DNA of 18,701 bases, from positions 1 to 18,701 of the forward strand of contig JBBABP010000017.1 in assembly GCA_041657585.1 (NCBI GenBank). Direction: 5' to 3'. The DNA comes from JBBABP01 sp041657585. GTDB taxonomy: Bacteria; Patescibacteriota; Gracilibacteria; Absconditabacterales; Absconditicoccaceae. This document shows, one piece after another, positions 1 to 9,335 of the stretch. Made by a program: the position numbers and the translations under genes. The stretch's first letter is position 1. Each line of letters starts with the position of its first letter. Below the pieces are notes generated by a model. That model made no database searches. It was not told the DNA's origin and saw nothing but the letters and a program-made list of their open reading frames with translations.

Positions 1-2
1 GA

Positions 3-107
3 TTTTTTATTCTTTTTCTCTCTCGAGAAGTTATTCTACAAGCCATTTTAAACCATTCTTTAGTAAGTAAAGTTCCTAATTATATTCTACTTACATAATG
101 GTGCAAT
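3..107 (+). pseudogene. Decayed upstream remnant of an ATP-binding regulator
   Basis: Read in this frame the stretch gives a peptide containing REVILQAILNHSLVS and then a TAA stop. It resembles the 'P-REAIREALVNALVHRDY' segment that precedes the C-terminal half of the HATPase_c_4 / RecG-like transcriptional regulator family (COG2865). The matching downstream half (RNKLLADIL, then GNGVNEM) starts just after the stop in a different frame. I infer one gene broken by a frameshift and a small deletion. The similarity is short and judged by eye, so this is tentative. The gene may extend beyond the left edge of the window. Confidence 0.4.
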
Positions 108-111
108 AGTT

Positions 112-768
112 ATGATAATTTTTCAATCTAAACCAAGAAATAAATTATTGGCAGATATTCTTCGTCGATGTGATATGGTAGATGAATTTTGAAATGGAGT
201 AAATGAAATGATAAAGAATCAGTTAAAATTAGGTAAGAATCCGCCTAACTATAAAGAATCTACAGAAAAAAAAGTAGTATTGCAATTAGATTGAAGTATC
301 GCTGATATAGATTTTGCTAAATATATGATAAAACTTGGCGATGAAAAACAAAAACTATTAAATGATAAACAACTTACCATTCTTTGGAAAATTAAACAAT
401 GAGAAAAAATACAAATTGATAACATAGTTAATTGATTATTAAAAGATGAGCTTATTGAAAAAACTTCACGTTGAAAATATATTCTTTGTAAAAGATATTA
501 TCAAGACGCAAGAAAAAAGATAGAATATTCAAAAAACAAGAGAATTAATACAACAGATTTATTAGTACTATTGAACAAATATTTATCTGATCATCAAGAG
601 TGATTAACGAAAGAAGAAATTATGCAGATACCATTATTAAATGATTTCTCGCGAATTTCTATTTATACAAGACTAAAAGATTTTGAAAAAAAGGGATATA
701 TTAAAATGGATTGAATTAAAAAATCAAAAAAGACAAAATGGGTCTTAATTGAAAAAATCCCAGTATAA
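112..768 (+). CDS. C-terminal part of a HATPase_c_4 / winged-helix regulator, probably 5'-truncated
   Basis: This frame encodes 218 residues when TGA is glycine and ends in TAA. Residues 9-33 contain RNKLLADIL and DEFGNGVNEM, which match the end of the ATP-binding-like domain of COG2865 regulators ('RNPLLA..L, E..GtGi..m'). The rest looks like two winged-helix units: one around residues 85-130 (LTILWKIKQGEKIQIDNIV, then DELIEKTSRGKYIL) and one at about 150-218. The family normally carries an N-terminal AlbA_2/Schlafen-like domain and is about 400-500 residues long, so this is only the C-terminal portion. The ATG at 112 has no ribosome binding site and lies inside the conserved domain. Either translation starts here on a remnant, or the ORF is no longer expressed. 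Family assignment is moderately sure; functionality is doubtful. Confidence 0.6.
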
Positions 769-916
769 AGCCAAGTCATCAATTAAATACATCTATTAAT
801 TAATAGATATCTTAATTGATCATTAATTGAATTTATTTATGTATGAATCAGGATGACTTCTATTTTCAAACAGGCTAAGTTTTTTTAGACAAATATAGTT
901 TCCTATTCAAAAACTC
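769..916. other. Intergenic region between convergent remnants
   Basis: This is AT-rich, gene-free sequence between a plus-strand gene and a minus-strand gene tail. It contains an 8-bp inverted repeat (aagtcatc at 773-780 and gatgactt at 852-859) enclosing short TTAATTGAT-type repeats around 795-830. A weak bidirectional terminator is possible, but no GC-rich stem with a T-run is visible. Confidence 0.3.
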
Positions 917-997
917 TTACTCATACCTCAATGCTTCGATTGGTTTCAATTTAGCCGCATTGTTTGCTGGTAAAATTCCAAAAACAATACCTATATA
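917..997 (-). pseudogene. C-terminal relic of a MacB/FtsX-type ABC transporter permease
   Basis: The minus strand reads IGIVFGILPANNAAKLKPIEAL followed by RYE and a TAA stop. This is the characteristic end of MacB-like ABC permeases: the last membrane helix followed by 'GxxPAxxAaxLxPIeALRyE'. Only about 26 residues survive. The peptide lies directly after the stop of the neighbouring membrane-protein gene and in the same frame, so a deletion seems to have joined the two. No ATPase subunit or other permease segment is in the window. Identification of the motif is confident; I infer that it is not expressed on its own. Confidence 0.6.
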
Positions 998-1522
998 TTA
1001 TTTATTACATCCAAAATTTCATCTACCTCATTTCATCATTTCATTTCAACGATCATTTCATCACATCATATTTTTCCCTCATCAAAATATCATCATATTA
1101 TTTCACGTATTCGCACCTGGCAATCAAAGCTGAGCTCAAATTGCATTTGCGTTTGTCAAATCTTGTTTCATTTCCAAAAATTTTGCGAACAATTCTGGCG
1201 TGTTAATTTTACTACCCAAAAAAGTTCCAGAAGCTAAAGAACTAAAAGTCTGAAAATCTTTCGCGTCCATAATTTTTTGAATGTCGATTGGATTTTTTGC
1301 ATCAGTACAATTATTTCTTTCTTCTCACTTATCAAACCATTTTCATCCAAACATCATTCATCATCTTTCAAATCATCTGCCTTGAGCAAACATCATATTT
1401 CTCCTTCATTCTCTATGACTTACAAAAGATCCAATTGCAAGTAAAAGAATTACCACAATTAAAATAATAATCCAGTTTCTAGTAGTAAAAAAATTTTTAA
1501 CTTCTTGTGAAAATTTTTCCAT
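998..1522 (-). CDS. Small single-pass membrane protein with a Gly/Met/Asn-rich C-terminus
   Basis: This gene encodes 174 residues (TGA as Gly) and I do not recognise the family. A short N-terminal segment with several charged residues (MEKFSQEVKNFFTTRN) is followed by one strong hydrophobic helix at about residues 17-33 (WIIILIVVILLLAIGSF). Next comes a Gly/Met/Arg-rich stretch, a central soluble part (about 70-130), and a tail rich in Gly, Met and Asn ending GNFGCNK. Many of the glycines are TGA codons. Because few charges precede the helix, it may be an uncleaved signal anchor with the bulk outside, but this is not certain. The gene follows a WecA-like transferase gene with a 76-bp gap on the same strand, so co-transcription is plausible. 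No ribosome binding site precedes the ATG. Confidence 0.75.
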
Positions 1523-1598
1523 AATTGAAAAAAATAAAGAATAAAAAAACATTAATATTACTCGTAAGACGAAATTATTTACCAAAAATTTTAGATTC

Positions 1599-2684
1599 TT
1601 ATTCTTTCTCCATCTTCAATCAGCACTGAGATTTTTTGACCAAAAATATATAAATATTTACTCCAAAAAATATTATCGCCATCATCGCAAAAATTATTAA
1701 TTTATTTGTTCTATCTGTTCATTGAATCAAAATCAATATCATCATAACCAATGACCAAATCCGAATAAATGCTCTAGTTTCTATTCTGTTCCGTCATAAG
1801 CCGAGTAATCTATGATGAAGGTGTGTGTAATCTCATTTCAACGGATTTTTTTTAATAACAAAAATTCTATAAAATCAGACCCAAATCGCGTCAAAAATTA
1901 CCAACGACAAAGTCACAATCAAAGTTCAGATTTTTGCTCAGCCTACCACCGACAAATATGCCAAAGCAAATCCAAAAAACATTATTCCGACATCTCTGAC
2001 CAAAGCCAACGGTTTATATTCCACAAAAGTTGAAACCAAACTAATTCCGAACAAAATAAAGGAAATATTTTTTACAGTGTTCAAAATTTGTAAATTTATT
2101 TCTGTGAAATTTACGTAGTGGCCAAAAACAACAAATTGGATCAACAAAAAAATAGTTAAAAATCAGATGCATGATATTCAGCTTGCCTGTGCGTAAATTC
2201 CATCAAACCAGTTAATTGCATTGATACACAAAATTGATCGTCCAATAAAAAATATCGCGACAAATCGTTGAGGCACGAAAAAAACATTTGATCAGATTAT
2301 AAATTCTTGAGCTCAAATTTTACCAAAATAAATTGCTAAAATTCATCCAAGTATATGTGAAAGCAATCTTACTAACTGTGGGATTTTCAACTTAAATTTT
2401 CATATATAATGCAATTCATCCAAAAGCTGAACCAAAACTATGGGCAAACTTCAAATCGCCAGTCAGATAAAAATATTGTTATGTCAAAAACTTGGAAACA
2501 AAATTAATGAAATTACGATAAATCAAATATAAACAAAAACTCATTGTATGGTCGGCACTGGTTTTCTGGTGTTTTTCAAATCTTTACCAGGCCTGTCCAA
2601 AATATTTAATTTAGCAAAAATTTTAATTCCCAAAAAAGCGATAATTCCGCTCAAAATAATGCTAAAAATATATTTTAAAATCAT
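1599..2684 (-). CDS. WecA/TagO/MraY-family phospho-sugar transferase
   Basis: This is a 361-residue polytopic membrane protein of glycosyltransferase family 4, which moves a sugar-1-phosphate from a nucleotide sugar onto a polyprenyl phosphate at the inner face of the membrane. The family starts glycan synthesis (peptidoglycan, teichoic acid or O-antigen). Visible motifs, in order, are DRPG at residues 30-33 (substrate loop), LLDEL around residue 89 where the family usually has an Asp-Asp pair, NAINWFDGI at 155-163 with the catalytic-region Asp161, and HLHHRLL starting at residue 288, the WecA/TagO signature histidine loop. About ten hydrophobic segments fill the rest. Length is normal for WecA/TagO. 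The HLHH motif favours WecA/TagO over MraY; the exact sugar cannot be told. Several conserved glycines are TGA. The second Asp of the DD pair is Glu, an oddity worth checking. Confidence 0.88.
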
Positions 2685-2741
2685 TTGTACAAAAAAATAT
2701 TAAATCAGAATAAAATTATTCATAAAACTTTTTTCTAACCA

Positions 2742-2782
2742 CCGCAGTTCTGCGGGATAAAATAACATTAAAGAGTTATTTT
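2742..2782. repeat. Two small hairpins between the tRNA and the transferase gene
   Basis: Two adjacent inverted repeats lie here: CCGCAG-TT-CTGCGG at 2742-2755 and an AT-only 8-bp stem (aaaataac at 2759-2766 with gttatttt at 2775-2782). On the minus strand they fall just downstream of tRNA-Leu and upstream of the transferase gene. They could terminate the tRNA transcript, but neither has a clean T-run, so terminator function is only a possibility. Confidence 0.3.
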
Positions 2783-2789
2783 AAATAAT

Positions 2790-2870
2790 TGCTGGAGAAG
2801 GGACTCGAACCCTCAAACCTTACGGTATACGCACCTCAAGCGTACGTGTATGCCATTCCACCACCCCAGC
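2790..2870 (-). tRNA. tRNA-Leu (anticodon GAG)
   Basis: The minus strand folds into a class II tRNA of 81 nt. The acceptor stem pairs GCTGGGG with CTCCAGC. The anticodon stem is TACGC/GCGTA around the loop TTGAGGT, giving anticodon GAG, which reads CUC and CUU leucine codons. A short variable arm (ACC-GTAA-GGT) and a T-arm with GGTTCGAGTCC follow. The discriminator base is A, as for leucine tRNAs. The 3' CCA is not encoded and must be added after transcription. Confidence 0.93.
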
Positions 2871-2918
2871 GAAACACAATTAATAATTAAAAATTAAAAA
2901 TGAATAATTACATCATTT

Positions 2919-3026
2919 GTCATTGCGAGCCTGCCCGCCTTTTGTTTGGTGGGGAGTTTTTTACGACGAAGCAATCTTGTTTAAAACATTAAGATTGCCA
3001 CGCTCCTTTCAGTCGCTCGCAATGAC
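2919..3026. repeat. Imperfect inverted-repeat element (REP/MITE-like)
   Basis: The element is bounded by a perfect 12-bp inverted repeat: gtcattgcgagc at 2919-2930 and gctcgcaatgac at 3015-3026. An inner pair, gcaatctt (2971-2978) and aagattgc (2991-2998), forms a second stem around a 12-nt loop. The words 'CATTGCGAGC' and 'GAAGCAATCTT' are typical of a dispersed intergenic repeat type seen in many unrelated bacterial genomes. There is no coding capacity and no clear target-site duplication. I infer a mobile or structural intergenic repeat; copy number in the genome cannot be seen here. Confidence 0.65.
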
Positions 3027-3093
3027 AATATTTCTATTTTTCATCCAATCTTTTTCAAGCTTAATTTCCCATCTTAAATAAACCCTTGGTTTT

Positions 3094-3121
3094 TTGCTTT
3101 TTTCACAAAAATCAGTATAAT
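3094..3121 (+). promoter_or_regulatory. Possible sigma-70-type promoter for the giant gene
   Basis: TTGCTT (3094-3099) and a perfect TATAAT (3116-3121) are separated by 16 bases. Transcription would start near 3128 and give a leader of about 130 nt made of the purine/pyrimidine tracts before the ATG at 3259. In AT-rich DNA such boxes arise often by chance, so this is a candidate only. Confidence 0.35.
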
Positions 3122-3127
3122 TTAACT

Positions 3128-3240
3128 AAGGAACAAGGAAAAAGGAACAAGGGAAAAGGAACGAGGAACAAAAAACTTTCACCTTTCTACTTTCCCCTTT
3201 ATACTTTCTACTTTCCCCTTTCTACTTTCCACTTTTACAC
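3128..3240 (+). repeat. Purine-rich then pyrimidine-rich tandem tract
   Basis: Bases 3128-3170 are variants of 'ggaacaag' (A/G-rich). From 3183 the strand switches to C/T-rich tandem units: tttctactttcccctt occurs at 3184-3199 and again at 3205-3220 (period 21), with a third partial copy to 3230. The two halves are roughly complementary (GGAAAAAGG-type against CCTTTCTACTTTCC), so an RNA leader could form a long imperfect hairpin. No ATG, GTG or TTG codon lies in the frame of the downstream gene between its upstream stop (3127) and 3259. Confidence 0.6.
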
Positions 3241-3258
3241 TTTAATCTTCGTTTCATT

Positions 3259-6200
3259 ATGTCAAAAAAACCAACAAAGAAAATTGAAGAAACAAAAATA
3301 ACTGAAAATATAAAAAATAATTCAAAACTTTCTGAACAATTTGTTGATACCATCAAAGATTCTTTGATTTCTTTCAATGAAATTTCAAAAGAAGAAAAAA
3401 TAAATCTTTATTGAGATTCAGATTTTTTGGATCAATTTTGGAATTATTCAATTCAAAAAAATCCAGATTTGAAAGACAAGATAAACAAAAAAGATTTGCT
3501 AATTTATTTTCAAGCCTTAGAGGCAAAATGATATTCAATCAAAAATCTGACTCAAAATACCGGCAAACTAACAAAAGAAATTTGAGATAAAAATTTAATC
3601 ACGGAAAAAGCAATAATCAAAATAGCCATCAAAAAAATTAAAAAAGAATTAAGCTGACAGTTGAGTGACGATTTCAACGCAAAATTTAATTCAGAAACAT
3701 TTCAAAATATCCAATCTTTGATTAGTTTTAGAAATGAACGAATGTCTTTTCTTCAAGATCACAAATCAGAAATAGATGCAAATCTATCAAAAAAGCTTGA
3801 TAATATTATAATTTCAAATTGAGATATTCTAAAAGAATTACAAGAAAATTGAAAAAATATAAATAATCCTGAATCGTTATCTAAGCGAGAAAAATATTAT
3901 AAATTGGCATTTGACAAACTTGTTGCTAATCAGCTTTCCAAAGAAGTTAAAGAAATACAAAAAGATATAGATGAATGCATGTCTAATATCGCAAATACTT
4001 TCAAACAATTTCCGCCATATTTTAATCAGCTTTTCAAAATTTTTCCTTACGACATCAATCAAATAAAAAAAATAAATCCAAATCAAGTTAGTAAAATAAA
4101 TGATTATGAATCTAAACTTGATAAAATAGAGAAACTTATTGCAAATGAAAAAACTTCTTTGAAAATAAAACAACAATCGAAATTAGAAAGAAAACAAATC
4201 AAACAGGAAGTAGAAAAACTAAAATGGGAAACTTACATATCATATCTTCAAACTAAAGATAAAAATATTGCAAACATTGTTTCAAAATTAGTAAACAACA
4301 AATTTGATTTCAATTTTCTCAATAAACAAGAACAACAAGAAATAGTTGATATCTTAGTTAAAAATAAATTAGAAGATATCATCGAAAAAAAAATTCCAGG
4401 AATGCTGGATATAGATGCAGATTGACTAAAGAAATTTACGACAGATCTTTTTGATTTAAACAAAATGGATATTTCCATTCCGACTTCAGATTGACCAATT
4501 CCAATCCATTTTTCAAAAAAAGAATTTTTATCTTCAATTCAAAAAACACTTCCTTCAATTTCAGACTGAAAATCTGATTTATCTGCTATCAAAAGTTTGC
4601 CTTTGAATTTCCAAGTTAAGTTAGATAAAATAAGCGAAGATTTTTTTGAAAATAATATAATTTTTTATAGTTTGTTCAATGATTTCAAATCCAAAGATTG
4701 AAAAATAACAAAAATAAACGATTCATACAAAGTTAGTCTTACAAAAAATTGAAAAACTGTCCAGTGATATTTATCCCAATATCCACCTTCTACTGATGAC
4801 AACAAAAAAAAATCTGACTGAACTGAACGATATCTTTACTCTCAGCCAATTTCTTCTCCATCAGATCAAAGAGAACTAGTGACTTGGGATTGAAAAGATG
4901 ATTGAGAGGCGGTTATAATCAAAAAAAATCAAGAAAAAGATTGCGACATCAAAGTTTTGGAGAAAAAATTAAACATAAATGGCGAGGCAATGTGAGCGTT
5001 GCTTTTCTGATATGTCCTTTGACAGCAAGGAATGAACTCGAAAATTTCACCTGAAGAAGAAAAAGAGTTTTGAGAAAAAATATGAAAATTAGATACTTAC
5101 AAAGATATCAATGAAAATTATTCATCAGAAGATTTACAGTGAGAACAAAATAATTCAAATGAAAAAACAAACGAAACGACAGAAGAAAAAAAATTTTTGA
5201 AAGAACGAAAAGATTTGAAATGATATAAATTTGAAGATAAAGAATATAAAAATGATGATTGATTAGTTAAGTGATCTTGTTTGTGGATCAGACACAAAGA
5301 AACATCTTTGCCACCTTATCAAACTTGATGAGCTGCTCGATTAAAAATGGAAATATGTGACGTGGGCGAAAATGATTTTACAATCAAATTTCAATGATGA
5401 GAGTTGAAATTATGAGAATACGAATGATACAAACTTACACTTCCAAAAAATACTGACTCAATTGAAAATATCAAAAAAATATTCTGAGATGATATTTACA
5501 AAATGCCTTCACAAAAATGAAAAGATCTAAATTCTCGATTCAATGTGATGACAAAGAGTATTGATCCAGATTGAAAATTATTAAAAAATTCATTTGACAA
5601 TATCAAACGAGAATGAGACAAATTCAAATTTAGCTGATGAGACAATGAATGAGAAGATGTTAAATATTTTTGATATTATGAACCAACGGTTTGAGAAGAT
5701 CCAGACAAAGAAACATTGGCGCCAATATTGTATAATTTTACTCATAATCCAAATTGAACGTTCACTGTTTCAAACAAGACTAAATTTACACAAACAGATG
5801 ATAAAACAAAAAAAGAAAAAGAAATTAAATATTCTCAAGAAATGGATTATACAGGTTTTCTTCTTTTTATGTCCAGCAAAAAGCTTCAACCAAAATCTCA
5901 AAAACAAGCAGATAAAATCCAAAAGTGACAAACAGATAACAGAGAGACGTCAACAACAAAAAGAAGATTTTCAATCAATTCTATATTTTCATTTTTCAAA
6001 AATACCAAAACAAAAATAGTTGATGGTATCAAAAAATATGATGAAGAAAGAACAGAAGAACTTACAGACGCAATAATGCAAAATTGAGACACATATAGAA
6101 TGCTTGGTAAATTTTTTGGTCCATTTGCAAGAATATCTGAATCTATGGAAACAATATGAGCAGAATATTTTTTGGAAAGAGATGGTAGAATTTGGAAAAA

Positions 6201-8220
6201 AATTGAAAAACGATTTAAATTTTACGAACAAGATATAAATTTTACTGATGCTCGAGAAAGAGATATAAAACCAATGTTGTTAGGCTGAGTGCCAGTGAAA
6301 CCACATCACAAAATTCCAGCAATGCTTTTAGCTATGATAAAAAAATGAAAATGACCATACAACAGAAGTTCAAATTTAGTTTGAAAATGATTGCGAGTAA
6401 ATATAATTCTTTGACCAAAATTGCAACAAGAATATTTAGCTATTGTTGCAAAAAAACAAAGAGATTTACAACAAAATGCTCATATATATGGAACGGTTTG
6501 GGCTGACCAAATTCAAAACGAAATTATAGAATTAGAAATGAAATTTATAGTTCACATAATAGATGGTAGACAACTTTGTAATTGACGTTCAGAATTAGAA
6601 AAATATTTTGTGCCAAAATGGTCAAAGACATTCCCAGGTAAACTTGATGAGGCTTATTCAGAATTTTTTAAACATAGTTTTGTAGAATGAAATTATGGAA
6701 AAATTCCACCTACAACAAATTTTGAATTTGCCAGGTTTGAATATTTTCGTCTTTTGTGAGATAGACCACAACAAGCCATTCCATATCTAAAAACTATGGC
6801 ATTGAAAATCACAACAAAACAAGATTGACTAGTTTTTGAGCAAGCCGTCATGTCATGAATACTTTCATGAGTTTTTTTGAATATGGTTCCATCAGATACC
6901 AAATCTTGGATTGAAAAAATTTGTAGAACAAGATGATTTTTGCCATGATTATGGATTAGAGATATTAATCAACAATCAAAACTAAAAAGATTATTAGATA
7001 TTATTTCAACAGGAAATGGTAGCCAAAATTTTACAGCAAAAACAAAATACAAATTAGATAATTTCAAAATGTGAAATATGGATTTAGCAAAATGATTTGT
7101 TTGATGGACTTGACCTTTTAAAAATTGGCTTTATGAAGATAACAATATGACAATAGTAAGTGAATTTATTGCAATAACTTGAAAAGCAAAAAATTGAAAA
7201 ACATTTTTAGAAATGTGTGCTGATCCAAAAACAAGTCATGAAGACAGAGTTTTGTTAAAAGAATTATATGACAAGGGTATGGAAAAAGATGAAGATATTG
7301 ATAATGATGTCAAACACAATCCAAATTCATTGAAAACTTCTATTTTTACAAAAAGTCAGAGTATAATACAAGAAATAACAAGATTTAAAGATAGTGAATT
7401 TTCTACAAAAACAGCTTGAGATAAAGATGAAAAGCAGTCTATACAACAATTTCGACAAGAAGTTGCAAAATCTATACCAAAATCCAAAGAATCAGAATTT
7501 AATGTAGAATTTATTTTAAAAAAATTTCTTAATCGATTTGGAGAAAAATGATTTCAAGATAGTCAAAGATGAGAATTTTTGAGAAGATTAAGAACAGTAA
7601 AAGAAATGTGACCATCAACACAAGGTACTGACGACATTTTGCGATACAGCATAGTCTGATTGATTATTAAAAATTCTTGAACTTGACAAGTTCCAGATGA
7701 ATTAACAAAATGATTAGAGGCATTTAAAGATTTTTTCAAAAACAATTTGGATACAATTCTAAATCCAAATATGATAGAAAAAACAATGTGACGTCAGTAT
7801 ATTGAAGATAGCCAAAATCCATATAAAGTTTGAGATTGGCAGGAATATGTTTCTATTGCTGATCCAGCTATATTGATTACTTATTCACCACAAGAAAGAA
7901 AAGAATTGTGAATAGGCACAAAATCTAGAGAACTTAAAGATGATAACCATATAAACAAAAATCTTTATGATTTGGCCATGCAATTATACAAAAGTAATTG
8001 AATACAAAATCGCTTTAAAAAAAGTTATAACAAATTAGATACAATAAATTTACAAAACAAAAATGCAGAATTAGTTTCCACATTAGATCCAAAATGAATT
8101 AAAGTCAAAAATCCAAAAATTTTAAACAAAACAAAAAAAGAGCTACAAAGTAATTTATCAAATACAGATTACGATGAAGATAACTCATTTGATTATTATA
8201 ATAATTATGATTTAAACTAA
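3259..8220 (+). CDS. Giant uncharacterised cytoplasmic protein (1653 residues)
   Basis: With TGA as glycine, one frame runs uninterrupted for 1653 codons and ends in TAA; many TGA codons occur in it. I do not recognise any catalytic family. It is Lys/Asn/Glu-rich, with no signal peptide and no convincing membrane helix, so it is probably cytoplasmic. Residues 1-340 look helical, with a charged coiled-coil-like segment at about 278-328. Residues about 350-600 and 680-890 look mixed or beta-rich. They are split by a low-complexity Glu/Asn/Thr/Lys linker near 615-652. A short basic linker (TTKRRFSINS) lies at about residue 900. The remainder (about 930-1600) is mostly helical. The tail is acidic and Tyr-rich (NTDYDEDNSFDYYNNYDLN). 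The ATG is the first start codon after an in-frame stop at 3125-3127. It stands alone, 101 bp before pyruvate kinase. Gene reality is certain; function is unknown. Confidence 0.93.
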
Positions 8221-8321
8221 AGATTTAATCTGATATGATTGAAGCATGAAGCATGAAGCTGAAAATCTTTAATTACTAATTCCCAATTCCTAATTTCATT
8301 TTAATTTTTAATTCATTTTAA
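8221..8321. repeat. Short intergenic spacer with small tandem words
   Basis: This spacer holds a triplicated word (gaagcat, gaagcat, gaagct) near 8243-8262 and then low-complexity 'aattcccaattcctaattt' sequence up to the pyruvate kinase start. The second word type recurs after pyruvate kinase (9378-9470). No terminator with a GC stem is visible. Confidence 0.5.
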
Positions 8322-9335
8322 ATGTCTCATATTATCGTCACAATCTGACCAGCAATCAACACAGAAGATAGATTGACAAAATTATATACAGAGTGAGCTA
8401 GAATTCTTAGATTCAATTTTTCACATTACAATGCCCAAACTGCATCAAAAGAAATTGAAGTAATTCGTAAAGTTGAGAAAAAAATCTGAGAAAAATTTTC
8501 TTTACTGCTTGATACAGAGTGACCAGGAATTAGAACATGATTTTTATCACAAGCTATTTCTTACGAAACTTGAGATGAATTCAAAATATTTACAGACGAA
8601 AAACTTATTACCGCTTGAGAAAAAAATCTTTTTTGCGATTATCCATTTTTAATACAAGATGTTTACGAAGGATGAACTATCAAAATAGATTCATGACTTT
8701 TTGAAGTTACTGTAATGCAAAAGTGATCAGATTATATTCTTGTAAAAGCAAAAAATAATTTTTTAGTCTGATCAAGAAGACACATTAATTTGCCTTGAGT
8801 GACTTTGAAGCTTCCAACAATATGAGACAAAGACAAAGAAGATGTTTTGTTCGCAATCAAAAATAAATTTGAATATATTGATATGAGTTTCACAAGGAGC
8901 AAACAGGATGTCAAAGATTTGAGAGTTTTTCTTGCAGAAAATGAATGAGAACATATCAAAATAATCTCAAAAATAGAAAGTCAGGAATGAGTGGATAACG
9001 TAAATGAAATTATAGATGCAAGTGATATGATAATGGTAGCAAGATGAGATCTTGGAACAGAACTTCCAATTGAAACAATTCCTTGAATTCAAATGAATAT
9101 AGTCAAAAAATGCAAACAAAAACAAAAAAAAGTTATCGTCGCTACACAAATGCTGGAAACGATGATTACAAATCGCATACCAACAAGAGCAGAAGTTAGT
9201 GATATTTTTTATGCAGTTTTGCAATGAGCAGATTATGTTATGCTTTCTTGAGAAACAGCAGTTGGTAAATATCCAATAAGTTGTGTGAAAATAATGAACA
9301 AAGTAATTGTCGAGGCCAATAAATATGTTGAATAG
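8322..9335 (+). CDS. pyk: Short pyruvate kinase lacking the C-terminal domain
   Basis: Pyruvate kinase converts phosphoenolpyruvate and ADP to pyruvate and ATP, the last step of glycolysis. The 337-residue product shows the A barrel with the inserted B domain (about residues 74-160). Motifs are ILRFNFSHYN (N-terminal active-site Arg and the Asn/Ser potassium ligands), LDTEGPGIRTG at 63-73, IISKIES with catalytic Lys217 and Glu219, MVARGDLG at 238-245, ATQMLE, and SGETA at 309-313. Usual enzymes have about 470 residues. This one stops just after the barrel (NKVIVEANKYVE), so the C-terminal regulatory domain is absent. In the 'LDTKGPEIRTG' motif, Lys is Glu66 and the Glu linked to K+ dependence is Gly69. 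TAG ends the gene. Allosteric control through the C domain is presumably lost. Several motif glycines are TGA. Confidence 0.93.

Larger units (their letters stand above)
2871..3258. other. Gene-free region with repeats upstream of the giant gene
   Basis: No coding sequence is supported in these 388 bases. They hold, in order, an inverted-repeat element (2919-3026), a possible promoter (3094-3121), and a purine-rich tract followed by a pyrimidine-rich tandem tract (3128-3240) just ahead of the long gene at 3259. The element is markedly more GC-rich than its surroundings. Confidence 0.6.

Noticed and set aside
2742..2755. CCGCAGTTCTGCGG as a strong rho-independent terminator.
   Set aside because: The stem is short with a very small loop, and no T-run follows on either strand, so I list it only as a hairpin.
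5594..6019. A 141-residue plus-strand frame inside the giant gene.
   Set aside because: It is in a different frame from the continuous 1653-codon gene and has low-complexity Lys/Gln content without any family signal.
3259..8220. Interpretation of the region as a heavily degraded pseudogene full of TGA stops.
   Set aside because: Only TGA interrupts the frame; not one TAA or TAG occurs in 1653 codons, which is very unlikely by chance in such AT-rich sequence.
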